DNA of 64,000 bases from an uncultured bacterium (lineage in GTDB: Bacteria > Bacillota > Clostridia > Oscillospirales > Oscillospiraceae), in contig CAMNQF010000009.1 of the NCBI GenBank assembly GCA_946548895.1, positions 1-64,000 on the forward strand, read 5' to 3'. The notes under the pieces were generated by a model. The model searched no databases and was not told the origin of the DNA. It was given only the letters and a program-made list of their open reading frames with translations. A program made the translations under genes and the position numbers. Positions 17,859 through 25,173 of this stretch are shown piece after piece; positions within the stretch are counted from its first letter, which is position 1; each line of letters opens with the position of its first letter.

Positions 17859-18458
17859 ATGATGAAACGGTTTGCGTCTTCCCTCCTGGCCCTGGCGCTG
17901 CTTCTGTCCCTGGCGGCCTGCGGCGAGGGCGGCCTGAGCCTCCGGCCGGAGGGCGGTAAGAAGGACAGCGATGTCATTACCCCCGAGGACGGCGTGGCCC
18001 TGGGCTACGAGGGGGACACCCTGCGCACGAAATATTTTGAGATGACCGTTGAAAACCCCAGGACCAGCGTTGAGTACGACGGCCTCACCGCCGAGGAGGG
18101 CTACAAGTTCCTGGCGGCGGACCTCACCCTGTACAACCACACCAACGTGACCCAGCCCATGTTCGACACCGACTTCGAGGTGGTGTGGGATCTGGACGAC
18201 GACGACGCCTGGGCCTGGCCCGAGTGCTATGAGGAGGAGGGCGCCGGCGGCGAGCTGGAGTACTCCGTGAAATCGGATGACCAGATCCCCGTAGAGTTTG
18301 AGCTGGGCATCCACAAGACGGAGACCGGCGTGCTGCTCTATCAGGTGCCCGAGGACTGCAAGGACTTCTATATCGCCTATTACGAGATCGGCGAGCCGGA
18401 GGAGGAGGGCGGCGAGCCCGAGTACGGCGACTCCTTCTTCGTCCGTTTCAGCGCGTGA
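17859..18458 (+). CDS. secreted lipoprotein, DUF4352-like
   Basis: A 199-residue predicted lipoprotein: a signal peptide with two starting Met residues, a basic N-end and lipobox LAAC giving C21. The mature part begins with a charged linker, then a domain (about 55-195) of beta-type sequence (TKYFEMTVENPRTS, YKFLAADLTLYNHT) resembling the telokin-like DUF4352 fold often seen in Clostridial surface lipoproteins. Function is unknown. AAAGAAGTGA precedes the ATG. The last codons overlap the tatD start (GTGA). Confidence 0.8.
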   Translation: MMKRFASSLLALALLLSLAACGEGGLSLRPEGGKKDSDVITPEDGVALGYEGDTLRTKYFEMTVENPRTSVEYDGLTAEEGYKFLAADLTLYNHTNVTQPMFDTDFEVVWDLDDDDAWAWPECYEEEGAGGELEYSVKSDDQIPVEFELGIHKTETGVLLYQVPEDCKDFYIAYYEIGEPEEEGGEPEYGDSFFVRFSA

Positions 18459-19225
18459 GCATGGCGCTGTTTGACACCCACGCCCATTATGACGCCCGCC
18501 AGTTCGACCCCGACCGGGACCAGGTGCTGTCCGCCCTGCCCGGCCAGGGGGTGGAGCTGGTGGTCAACCCCGGCTGCGACCTGGCCAGCTCCCGGAAGGC
18601 TGTGGAGCTGGCCGGGCGGTACCCCTTCGTGTACGCCGCCGTGGGGGTCCACCCGGAGGACTGCGGGGGCTGGACGGATGAGGACGTGGAGGAGCTGCGG
18701 GCCCTGGCGGGCCGCCCCAAGGTGGTGGCCGTAGGGGAGATCGGGCTGGACTACTATTGGCCGGAAAATCCGCCCAGGGACTTGCAAAAGCGGGTGTTCC
18801 GGGCCCAGCTGGCCCTGGCCCGGGAGCTGGATCTGCCCGTCATTGTCCACGACCGGGAGGCCCACGGGGACAGCATGGACATTGTCCGGGAGTTTCCCGG
18901 GGTGCGGGGGGTGTTCCACTGCTTCTCCGGCAGCGCCGAGATGGCCAAGGAGCTGGTGAAGCTGGGGTGGATGATTTCCTTTACCGGGGTGCTCACCTAC
19001 AAAAACGCCCGGAAGGCGGTGGAGGCCGCCCAGGCCGTCCCCCTGGACCGCATCATGATTGAGACGGACAGCCCCTACATGGCCCCTGTCCCCCACCGGG
19101 GGCAGCGGAACCACTCGGGCTACGTGGGGCTGGTCTGTCAGAAACTGGCGGAGCTGAAGGGAATATCATCGGATCAATGTTCCAGGGCGACGCTGGAAAA
19201 TGGGCGGAAATTTTTCCGTATATAG
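18455..19225 (+). CDS. tatD: TatD family metal-dependent hydrolase
   Basis: TIM-barrel metallohydrolase of the TatD DNase family, 256 residues. Visible metal-site motifs are FDTHAHYD near the N-terminus, the VGEIGLDYYW glutamate, PVIVHDREAH, GVFHCFSG and IETDSPYMAP. The GTG at 18455 overlaps the preceding stop (GTGA), and an ATG six bases later is equally possible; neither has a strong ribosome site, so coupling is likely. The place behind metG is conserved in Firmicutes (Bacillus yabD). Confidence 0.93.
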   Translation: MSMALFDTHAHYDARQFDPDRDQVLSALPGQGVELVVNPGCDLASSRKAVELAGRYPFVYAAVGVHPEDCGGWTDEDVEELRALAGRPKVVAVGEIGLDYYWPENPPRDLQKRVFRAQLALARELDLPVIVHDREAHGDSMDIVREFPGVRGVFHCFSGSAEMAKELVKLGWMISFTGVLTYKNARKAVEAAQAVPLDRIMIETDSPYMAPVPHRGQRNHSGYVGLVCQKLAELKGISSDQCSRATLENGRKFFRI

Positions 19226-19324
19226 GATTAAAATGGAAGCATCAGGAAAAATCTTGTTTTTTGTGGAAGCGACAGAAAATTTGTTCCAAAGTGCCGCTGC
19301 TTTCGGTTTTTTTTCAAACACCGC

Positions 19325-19353
19325 TTGACAGCCTTTTGGCATAGTGTTATACT
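19325..19353 (+). promoter_or_regulatory. strong promoter of the cold-shock gene
   Basis: TTGACA, 17-nt spacer, TATACT. Predicted start near 19360, giving a leader of about 109 nt before the cspA ATG. Confidence 0.8.
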
Positions 19354-19386
19354 GACAATGGTTTTGATGTATGAACTGATTTGTGC

Positions 19387-19421
19387 CCGCTCTTTCGTAC
19401 ATGGAAAGGGCGGACTTTTTT
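19387..19421 (+). terminator. intrinsic terminator inside the cspA leader
   Basis: A 10-bp stem (CCGCTCTTTC with GAAAGGGCGG, one G-T pair) around a 7-nt loop, then AC and six T. It lies downstream of the promoter and upstream of the ribosome site at 19453, so it can act as an attenuator. Confidence 0.7.
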
Positions 19422-19468
19422 CTTCTACTTTCAAAACGAAATTTTTACAAATAAGGAGGATACAGGAA

Positions 19469-19687
19469 ATGAACGGAACAGTGAAATGGTTCAACGCTGA
19501 AAAGGGCTACGGCTTTATTACTCCGGAGGACGGAACGGAGGACGTGTTCGTCCACTTCTCCGCCATTGTGGCCGACGGCTACAAAAAGCTGCTGGAGGGG
19601 CAGAAGGTCACGTTCGAGACCGAGCCCGATCCCCGGGGCGCCAAGGGTGTGCGTGCCACCAACGTGGTCGCCCAGACCGAGGAGTAA
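19469..19687 (+). CDS. cspA: cold-shock protein (CspA/CspB family)
   Basis: A 72-residue single cold-shock domain, an RNA/ssDNA chaperone. RNP1 is KGYGFI and RNP2 is VFVHF, with the aromatic start [13 protein letters not shown]; a slightly longer loop (IVADGYKKL) than CspA. AAGGAGG lies at 19453-19459, about 10 nt before the ATG. It is transcribed alone from the promoter at 19325, with a leader terminator before it and two hairpins behind it. The 5' region is AT-rich against the GC-rich surroundings. Confidence 0.97.
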   Translation: MNGTVKWFNAEKGYGFITPEDGTEDVFVHFSAIVADGYKKLLEGQKVTFETEPDPRGAKGVRATNVVAQTEE

Positions 19688-19703
19688 GCTGAAACGCGAA
19701 AAA

Positions 19704-19730
19704 ATGACCTGCCGCTCCGCGGCAGGTCAT
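19704..19730 (+). terminator. first hairpin after cspA
   Basis: A perfect 12-bp stem (ATGACCTGCCGC with GCGGCAGGTCAT, loop TCC). It is preceded by an A-run, and only short T follows, so it may act on both strands. Confidence 0.65.
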
Positions 19731-19741
19731 TTCAGTCTGTC

Positions 19742-19770
19742 AAAAAGTCTGCCGCGAGGCAGGCTTTTTT
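19742..19770 (+). terminator. second terminator after cspA
   Basis: AAAAAGTCTGCC pairs with GGCAGGCTTTTT (one G-T pair), loop GCGA, and six T at the end. Confidence 0.75.
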
Positions 19771-20021
19771 CTGTAAACATGGCAAGATGGAGTTGGGGCG
19801 TCGGAGATGCTGAGTATAAGACAGGAATTGCGGCGGCGCGGTACAGCGAGGAACTGATGGCGGAGACCGGCGCGGACCGCCCAGCTCGAGCTAGTGGAGC
19901 GCGCCCGGTCCGAGCGGGGCATGGCCAAGGCGGTGTCCGGGGGCTTGCGAGATATCGGTTTGCATATTTTTCCCCCTTTGGCGTATGCTAGTCCCATACT
20001 CGTACAAAGGAGGCTTTCCCT
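19771..20021 (+). other. non-coding gap with weak promoter before the SLH gene
   Basis: No supported gene. A 71-codon frame from 19779 lacks a ribosome site. A possible promoter is TTGCAT (19960) with an 18-nt spacer and TATGCT (19984-19989). AAAGGAGG at 20006-20013 serves the next gene. Confidence 0.45.
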
Positions 20022-20981
20022 TTGAAAACCCGAATCATCATTCTGTCCCTGTGCCTGGCCGGGGCGCTCACCGTCCCCGCCCTGGCGCTGACCACCTCCA
20101 CCGCCGACGTGGAGAACGCCGCGCCTATCGCGGAGGACCTGTCCCTCAACACCTATAAAGGGGTGGCCATTTTCAGCCGCTTTGCCGCCGTGGACCCGGA
20201 GGGCGACCTGGTGACCTTCCAGGTGGTGGACAGCCCCGCCCGGGGCCAGGTGGCCCTGGACGAGAACGACCCCGCCGCCTTCACCTACACCCCCTATGAG
20301 GGGAAGAAGGGCAAGGATTCCTTCACCTATGTGGCCATCGACGCCAAGGGCAACACCTCCAAGCCGGCCACGGTGAAAATCGTCATCCAGAAGCAGGCCG
20401 CCAGCGTCAGCTATTCCGACCTGGCCGGCGATCCCGCCCATTACGCCGCCCTGCGGCTGGCGGAGGCGGGGGTGTACACCGGCCGCAGGGTGGGGGACCT
20501 GTACTGCTTCGACCCGGAGGAGAGCTTCACCCGGGAGGAGTTCCTGGCCATGGCCATGACCGCCGCGGGCAGGGAGCCCCTGTCCAACGTGACCCTCACC
20601 GGGTTCTATGACGACACGGACATCTCCGCCTGGGCAAAGGGCTATGTGTCCGCCGCCCTGGTGTCCGGGGCGGTGGAGGGCAGCCCCAATGAGGCGGGCC
20701 AGACCGTGTTCGCCCCCGACAGCCCCGTCACCCAGGCGGAGGCCGCCGTCATCATCGACCGGCTGCTGGCCATCGGGGACGTGGCCGGTACGGCCTCCGC
20801 CTTCTCCGCCGAGACCGCCCCCGCCTGGGCCTATCAGGCGGTGGTGAACATGGAGGCGGTGTCCGTTTTAAGCAGCAGCGCCGACCTGTCCAAGCCCCTC
20901 ACCCGGGCGCAGGCGGCGGAGATGCTGTCCGCCATGCTGGATGTGCTGGACAGCCGGGAGGGCGGCGGCCTCTTCCGCTGA
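20022..20981 (+). CDS. secreted protein with cadherin-like and SLH-like domains
   Basis: A 319-residue exported protein. A TTG start at 20022 has AAAGGAGG 8 nt upstream. A Sec signal peptide (about 1-23, cleavage near ALA) is followed by a beta-sandwich repeat of the tandem cadherin/Ig type (about 33-125: AAVDPEGDLVTFQVV, then GKKGKDSFTYVAIDAKGNTS). About 130-310 contains SLH-like repeats (FTREEFLAMAMTAAG, VTQAEAAVIIDRLL, LTRAQAAEMLSAML) that usually bind secondary cell-wall polymer. The mature protein is small, so it is probably a wall-attached surface protein; its ligand is unknown. Confidence 0.8.
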   Translation: MKTRIIILSLCLAGALTVPALALTTSTADVENAAPIAEDLSLNTYKGVAIFSRFAAVDPEGDLVTFQVVDSPARGQVALDENDPAAFTYTPYEGKKGKDSFTYVAIDAKGNTSKPATVKIVIQKQAASVSYSDLAGDPAHYAALRLAEAGVYTGRRVGDLYCFDPEESFTREEFLAMAMTAAGREPLSNVTLTGFYDDTDISAWAKGYVSAALVSGAVEGSPNEAGQTVFAPDSPVTQAEAAVIIDRLLAIGDVAGTASAFSAETAPAWAYQAVVNMEAVSVLSSSADLSKPLTRAQAAEMLSAMLDVLDSREGGGLFR

Positions 20982-20988
20982 GTTCAAA

Positions 20989-21022
20989 AAACCCGGCCGG
21001 AGATGATCCTCCGGCCGGGTTT
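20989..21022. terminator. bidirectional terminator between convergent genes
   Basis: A 14-bp stem of AAACCCGGCCGG type. A six-T run follows it on the minus strand; a weaker tail follows on the plus strand. It separates the SLH gene from the anti-sigma gene. Confidence 0.8.
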
Positions 21023-21025
21023 GCT

Positions 21026-22033
21026 TTAGTCCGCGGAAAGGGCGGCGCCTGTCTCATAGGGCTCGCCCCCGTCCAGGGGGTACGCCATGCCCTCGAACAC
21101 CACCGCCTCCAGCCGGGACAGGTCCTGGACGGCGGCAAAGCTGTAGCTCCTGGTGTAGTCCCACGCCTCGCCCGCAGTGCCGCGGCCGGACCCGTGGCCA
21201 TCTCCGCCCAGCAGAGACTCCACCTCGCTGACCGTGCCGTCCTCCCACAGGAAGTACAGCACGGGGAAGAGATCGGTGTTCTCGGTGGTGTACTCCGCCT
21301 CCAGGGTCAGGGGGGATAGGGTCAGCCGGTTCAGCGTCACAGTTCCCTGGGCGGGGCTGGCCGCATGGCTGTCGGTGCGGCCCAGGCCCTCCGCGCCGAT
21401 GGTCAGCTTTAGGCCGGATACGGGCCGGTAGGAGAAGCTCAGCCATTTGCCCTCGTCCATCAGGTTGAGCCGTACGGCGGCGGTGGCAATCCATTTGCGG
21501 CTGGTGGCCACCGCCAGGCAGATGGTGCGGGACTCCGGGTCCATCTCGCCGTCGCCGATGCCCAGGCTGCCGTGGAAGCGGAAGGAGAACAGGTCGTAAA
21601 AGCTCTCCGCCATCTGCGCTTGCAGCGCCTCCCAGGCCTCGTCGCTGTGGGCCTCTACGGTAAAGGTGTAAAACAGGGTGCTGCTGTCCGCCACGGTGCT
21701 GGTGAGGGTGAGGGTGTAGTTATCGTCGCGCACCGACACGGGCTGGAAGTCCATCAGCTCCTCCCAGGGGGCGGCGTCCCCCTGGAAAAAGGCGGTGAGC
21801 ACGTTGTACGTGGGCGGGGCCAGCACCCCGATGCCCGCCGCGGCCCCGGTGAGCAGGGCCAGGGCGGCGGCGCACACCGCCGCCAGCCGCAGGGTCCGCC
21901 AGGGATGGAAGGCCCGGGGCTTTTTGTCCAGAGCGGCGTCTACCAGCCGGCGGACGCGTTTGTGATTGGGCTGGGGGCAGGGCCCGCCCTCCGGCGAGAC
22001 TTCATCCCACAGCGATTGCAGCCGGTTTTTCAC
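21026..22033 (-). CDS. putative membrane anti-sigma factor (DUF4179-like)
   Basis: A 335-residue protein with a cytoplasmic N-terminal part (1-50), one membrane helix (about 51-72) and a large extracytoplasmic beta-rich domain of the kind found in Clostridial anti-sigma proteins (DUF4179/RsiV-like). The GTG start overlaps the stop of the ECF sigma gene (GTGA), the usual arrangement for a cognate pair. No zinc-binding anti-sigma motif (HxxxCxxC) is seen in the N-terminus, so the mode of sigma binding is uncertain. The extracytoplasmic domain would be the sensor; the signal is unknown. Confidence 0.75.
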   Translation of the reverse strand: MKNRLQSLWDEVSPEGGPCPQPNHKRVRRLVDAALDKKPRAFHPWRTLRLAAVCAAALALLTGAAAGIGVLAPPTYNVLTAFFQGDAAPWEELMDFQPVSVRDDNYTLTLTSTVADSSTLFYTFTVEAHSDEAWEALQAQMAESFYDLFSFRFHGSLGIGDGEMDPESRTICLAVATSRKWIATAAVRLNLMDEGKWLSFSYRPVSGLKLTIGAEGLGRTDSHAASPAQGTVTLNRLTLSPLTLEAEYTTENTDLFPVLYFLWEDGTVSEVESLLGGDGHGSGRGTAGEAWDYTRSYSFAAVQDLSRLEAVVFEGMAYPLDGGEPYETGAALSAD

Positions 22034-22572
22034 GGCGTCTCCACTCCTTCTTGTAGCGCGGCCTTGAGGGCCTTCCGGCCCCGGAACAGCCGCTGCTTGG
22101 CGGCGGTCTGGCTCAGGTCCAGCTCCGCCGCGATGGTTTTCAGCTTGTCCCCCTCGTAATAGTAGCGGACGAAGAGGGTTCGGTCCGGCTCCCCCAGGCC
22201 GTCCACCGCCGCCCACAGCCGGGCGGACTGGTCCCGCTGCTGGGCCAGCTCCTCGGGGCCGGGGGAGGGGTCGGGGGCGCTGTCAGGGATGGGGGCGCTG
22301 GGGCGGGCGCGGCGGAGCCAGTCCACGGCCTTGTTCCGGGCCACCGCCGCCAGCCAGGGCCGCAGGCCCTGGTCCGGGTCCAGCTCCCCGGCGTGGGCCC
22401 ACAGGGCCACGAACACGTCGGCGCACAGCTCCTCCACGTCCTCCCGGCAGGCCCGGCCCGCCAGGGCCCGGAGGATCACCGCGCTGACGTAGGGGGTAAA
22501 CCGCGCCACCGCCTGGTCCAGGGCGCTCCGGCTGTTTTTGTTCAGTTTGCGGGCCAGCGTTCTCTCGTCCAT
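22030..22572 (-). CDS. ECF-type RNA polymerase sigma factor
   Basis: A sigma-70 family factor with only regions 2 and 4, about 180 residues. Region 2 includes VEELCADVFVALWAHAGEL and RPWLAAVARNKAVDWLRR; region 4 includes LGEPDRTLFVRYYYEGDKL and the helix-turn-helix TIAAELDLSQTAAKQRLFRG. A start at 22572 is preferred since GGAGGA lies 7 nt before it; an in-frame ATG at 22587 has a poorer site. It overlaps the anti-sigma gene and is preceded by an ECF-like promoter at 22618-22645, suggesting autoregulation. Confidence 0.92.
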   Translation of the reverse strand: MDERTLARKLNKNSRSALDQAVARFTPYVSAVILRALAGRACREDVEELCADVFVALWAHAGELDPDQGLRPWLAAVARNKAVDWLRRARPSAPIPDSAPDPSPGPEELAQQRDQSARLWAAVDGLGEPDRTLFVRYYYEGDKLKTIAAELDLSQTAAKQRLFRGRKALKAALQEGVETP

Positions 22573-22617
22573 GACGGCGTCCTCCATGAAACCTCTGTAC
22601 AGGTGCTTCTGTCCGTA

Positions 22618-22645
22618 TATACGGGGGAAACGGGGGAACGGTTAC
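22618..22645 (-). promoter_or_regulatory. ECF-type promoter of the sigma/anti-sigma operon
   Basis: Minus strand GTAACC, exactly 16 nt, CGTATA. This matches the AAC-type -35 and CGT-type -10 of ECF promoters and has no sigma-A boxes. It ends about 45 nt before the sigma start. Confidence 0.6.
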
Positions 22646-22663
22646 GGGAAACGGAAAAATTTC

Positions 22664-22696
22664 AAAAAACGGAGCGCAAGGCCGCCGCCCTGCGCT
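22664..22696 (-). terminator. terminator of the lipid kinase gene
   Basis: On the minus strand GAGCGCAGG and CCTTGCGCTC form a stem around GCGGCGG, followed by CG and six T. It stands about 20 nt ahead of the ECF promoter. Confidence 0.75.
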
Positions 22697-22709
22697 CTGT
22701 TTGCCGGTT

Positions 22710-23627
22710 CTAGGGTTTGGGGCCGTAGCTGAGGCCCGCGGGGTAGAAGAAGTTCACCTTTTTGTCCGACAGGCCGATGCGCAGCTCCCGGCTCCGCACC
22801 GGCTCGCCGTCCACCACCGCCACCAGCTCCTCCCGGGTCTTGCTCCGAACGGTGACGGGGAAGCCCTGCCGGTACCAGATCAGGTCGGGGTAGCTGCGGT
22901 ACTTGCCGCTGCCGTACTGCCGCAGCAGCCGGAAAAAGGTGAGGCGGCTCACCTTGCGCACCACCAGCACCTCCAGCAGGCCGTCGTCGGGCATATTGTC
23001 CCCCACGGGCATGAAGCCGCCGCCGTAGTACCGGCCGCTGCACACGCACACCAGGGCGGTCTCGCCGTCGAAATGGAGGTCGCCGCAGTCCACCACCGTG
23101 GGCACGCCGATGCCCTTGACCAGCACGTTGGCCACGGCGGAGATGGCGTAGGCCCCGATGCCGGACACCAGGGGGAAGCTGTTGTACCGGTCCTTATCCA
23201 CGGCGATCCGGGCGTCCAGTCCGGTGCACACGATATCGATGCCCAGCCGGCCGTTGCAGTCGATGAGGTCCATGGGGGCCTGGGGCCCCTCCGCCAGGGC
23301 CCTCAGGTCGGTGAACCGGGCCTTGTTCTCCCTGCCGAAAATTTTCAGGAAGTCGTTGCCCGTGCCGGTGGGCACGTTGGTGACGGCGGCGTTGGCGAAG
23401 CCCGCCGCGCCGTTGACCGCGTCGTTGAGGGTGCCGTCCCCGCCGCAGGCGTAGACGCGCACGTCCTCCCCTGACTCCGCCGCCCCGCGGGCGGCGCGGC
23501 GGGCGTCCCCCGCCTTCTCGGTGAACACGATCTCATGGGGGAGCTCCAGGGCCTGGATGCGGTCCACCAGGGCCCGGGTGCTCCGCTTTTTACCCGCCGA
23601 GGGGTTGATGATGAAGATGTGTTTCAT
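22710..23627 (-). CDS. diacylglycerol/lipid kinase (DAGK catalytic family)
   Basis: A 305-residue kinase of the DgkB/YegS family, likely phosphorylating diacylglycerol or a related lipid at the membrane. Motifs are HIFIINPSAGKK at the start, GGDGTLNDAVNG (nucleotide-binding loop), PTGTGNDFLKIFGR, and the C-terminal VVDGEPVRSRELRI. The ATG at 23627 has GAGGACG just upstream; in-frame starts further up (23645) are weaker. It ends before a strong terminator and is followed, in the same direction, by the ECF operon with its own promoter. Confidence 0.92.
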   Translation of the reverse strand: MKHIFIINPSAGKKRSTRALVDRIQALELPHEIVFTEKAGDARRAARGAAESGEDVRVYACGGDGTLNDAVNGAAGFANAAVTNVPTGTGNDFLKIFGRENKARFTDLRALAEGPQAPMDLIDCNGRLGIDIVCTGLDARIAVDKDRYNSFPLVSGIGAYAISAVANVLVKGIGVPTVVDCGDLHFDGETALVCVCSGRYYGGGFMPVGDNMPDDGLLEVLVVRKVSRLTFFRLLRQYGSGKYRSYPDLIWYRQGFPVTVRSKTREELVAVVDGEPVRSRELRIGLSDKKVNFFYPAGLSYGPKP

Positions 23628-23764
23628 CGTCCTCACAAACTCCATTCCGCTCCGCCCGCCTTGCGGCGGGCATCCGCTCCATTTCGTTGCTCGTCCTCTC
23701 CAAAGCGGACCCACTCCGCTGGGCTCCGCTTTGGGGCGCGGCTTCTCCGCGCTGGAAGAGCGGC
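23628..23764 (-). other. GC-rich gap with large hairpins behind the methyltransferase gene
   Basis: No gene. CCAAAGCGGA at 23700 pairs with TCCGCTTTGG ending at 23734, and CCCGCCTTGCGGCGGG lies at about 23658-23673. Near the methyltransferase stop the minus strand reads CAGCGCGGAGAAGC, also found just after repeat fragment D (8246-8259). Confidence 0.5.
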
Positions 23765-24883
23765 CTACCGATACATAAACAGGTCGCATTTTATCATGCC
23801 GTTATAGAGCTTCCGCTTTTTATTGGCGGGCCGTCCGAAGGCCCGCTCAAACTCGGTGTGGGAGCTCAATACGTCCACTTCCCAGCCTGGGGGCAGCGCC
23901 CGGGCCGCACGCCCGAAGGCGCGGTACAGGTCCTCTGCCTCTGCTTTCTCCAGCAGCCGCTCGCCGTAGGGCGGGTTGGCCACCACCCGGCCCCGGGGCT
24001 CGTCCCGGTGGAACTTGGCCGCGTCGGCCACGTCAAAGCGCACCGTGTCCTCCACCCCGGCCAGTTCCGCGTTGTGCCGGGACAGCTCCACGGCGGCGGG
24101 GTCGATGTCCCCGCCCCAGATGTCGTAGGAGCCGCGGAACTCCTGGTCCATGGCCTCCTCAGCGGCGTCCATCCACAGCCGGGAGGGGAGCCAGCCCCAC
24201 CGCTGGGCGGCGAAGGAGCGGTTGAGCCCCGGGGCCCGGTTCTTGGCGATAAGGGCCGCCTCAATGGGGATGGTGCCCGAGCCGCAGAAGGGGTCGCAGA
24301 AGGGGTCCTGACCCTTATACCGGGACAGGGACACCAGCGCTGCCGCCAGGGTCTCCCGGAGGGGTGCGCCCATGTTCTGGGCCCGGTAGCCCCGCTTGTA
24401 CAGGCTGTCCCCGGAGGTGTCCAGCATGAGCGTCACGGTATCCTTAAAAATGGAAAACTGCACCTGGTATAAGGTTCCCGTCTCGGGCAGAATGTCCAAA
24501 CCATACGCCGACCCCAACCTTTTGCACAGCGCCTTTTTCAGGATGGACTGGCAGGCGGGCACCGAGTGGAGCTGGGAGCTCACCGAGTAGCCCTTCACCG
24601 GGAAGCGGCCCTCCCGGGGGATGAAGTCCTCCCAGGGCAGGGCGGCGCAGCCCTGGAACAGCTCCTCGAAGGAGCGGGCCCGGAAGCTGCCCAGGGACAG
24701 CAGCACGCGGGCCCCGCAGCGCAGGTTCAGGTTGAGCCGGGGGACGTCGGCCAGGGAGCCCCGGCACAGCACCCGGGCGTTTTCCGCCCGGACCTGGTCC
24801 AGCCCCAGCCGCTTCAGCTCATAGACCACGGTGGATTCCACGCCCATCAGGGCGGGTATGACAAACTGCAATGTTTTTTCCAT
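23765..24883 (-). CDS. THUMP-domain class I SAM-dependent RNA methyltransferase (YpsC/RlmL-like)
   Basis: A 372-residue homologue of the YpsC/RlmL N2-guanine 23S rRNA methyltransferases. The N-terminal THUMP region (about 1-165) contains KGYSVSSQLHSVPACQSILKK; the Rossmann-type methyltransferase domain (about 170-372) has DPFCGSGTIPIEAA (SAM-binding loop), GGDIDPAAVELSRHN and the catalytic NPPYGERL. The ATG at 24883 follows CGGAG by 7 nt; the frame is open for 47 codons upstream without a better site. The exact target base cannot be told from sequence. Confidence 0.92.
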   Translation of the reverse strand: MEKTLQFVIPALMGVESTVVYELKRLGLDQVRAENARVLCRGSLADVPRLNLNLRCGARVLLSLGSFRARSFEELFQGCAALPWEDFIPREGRFPVKGYSVSSQLHSVPACQSILKKALCKRLGSAYGLDILPETGTLYQVQFSIFKDTVTLMLDTSGDSLYKRGYRAQNMGAPLRETLAAALVSLSRYKGQDPFCDPFCGSGTIPIEAALIAKNRAPGLNRSFAAQRWGWLPSRLWMDAAEEAMDQEFRGSYDIWGGDIDPAAVELSRHNAELAGVEDTVRFDVADAAKFHRDEPRGRVVANPPYGERLLEKAEAEDLYRAFGRAARALPPGWEVDVLSSHTEFERAFGRPANKKRKLYNGMIKCDLFMYR

Positions 24884-24990
24884 AGCATACTCCGAAAAAT
24901 GTTTTGAAAAGCTTTGGCTTGGCTTTCGACGGCCCCAGCCCGCCGGGCGGAGGCGCCGGATAACGGGGAAAAATTTTTTTAAAAAAACCC

Positions 24991-25069
24991 TTGACTTTAC
25001 ATTTGATGGAAGGTGTAGTATCATGTCACAGGGAGGGGAAGCGGTTTACAAAACATAGTATAATGTAAA
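24991..25069 (+). promoter_or_regulatory. promoter and operator-like dyad before nfeD
   Basis: In the AT-rich gap 24884-25173, TTGACT at 24991 has TGTAGT/TAGTAT about 17-19 nt on. Further down, a dyad TTTACA (25045-25050), 13 nt, TGTAAA (25064-25069) overlaps a perfect TATAAT (25059-25064). A third -10-like TGGTACAAT lies at 25136-25144. Which is used cannot be decided here. Confidence 0.45.
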
Positions 25070-25173
25070 ATGGAAGCGCTGGCAACAATAATATGAGCGC
25101 GGCGCGAAAATCTTCTTTTCCCCGGACCCGAGTTGTGGTACAATGGATTGGAAGCGAGAAAGGAGTGCAGCGT

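Noticed and set aside
19779-19991. A 71-codon frame starting MARWSW
   Set aside because: No ribosome site, starts right behind a terminator, and has no recognisable features.
20989-21022. Palindrome considered as a possible attachment or operator site
   Set aside because: Its position between convergent genes and a T-run make it a terminator.
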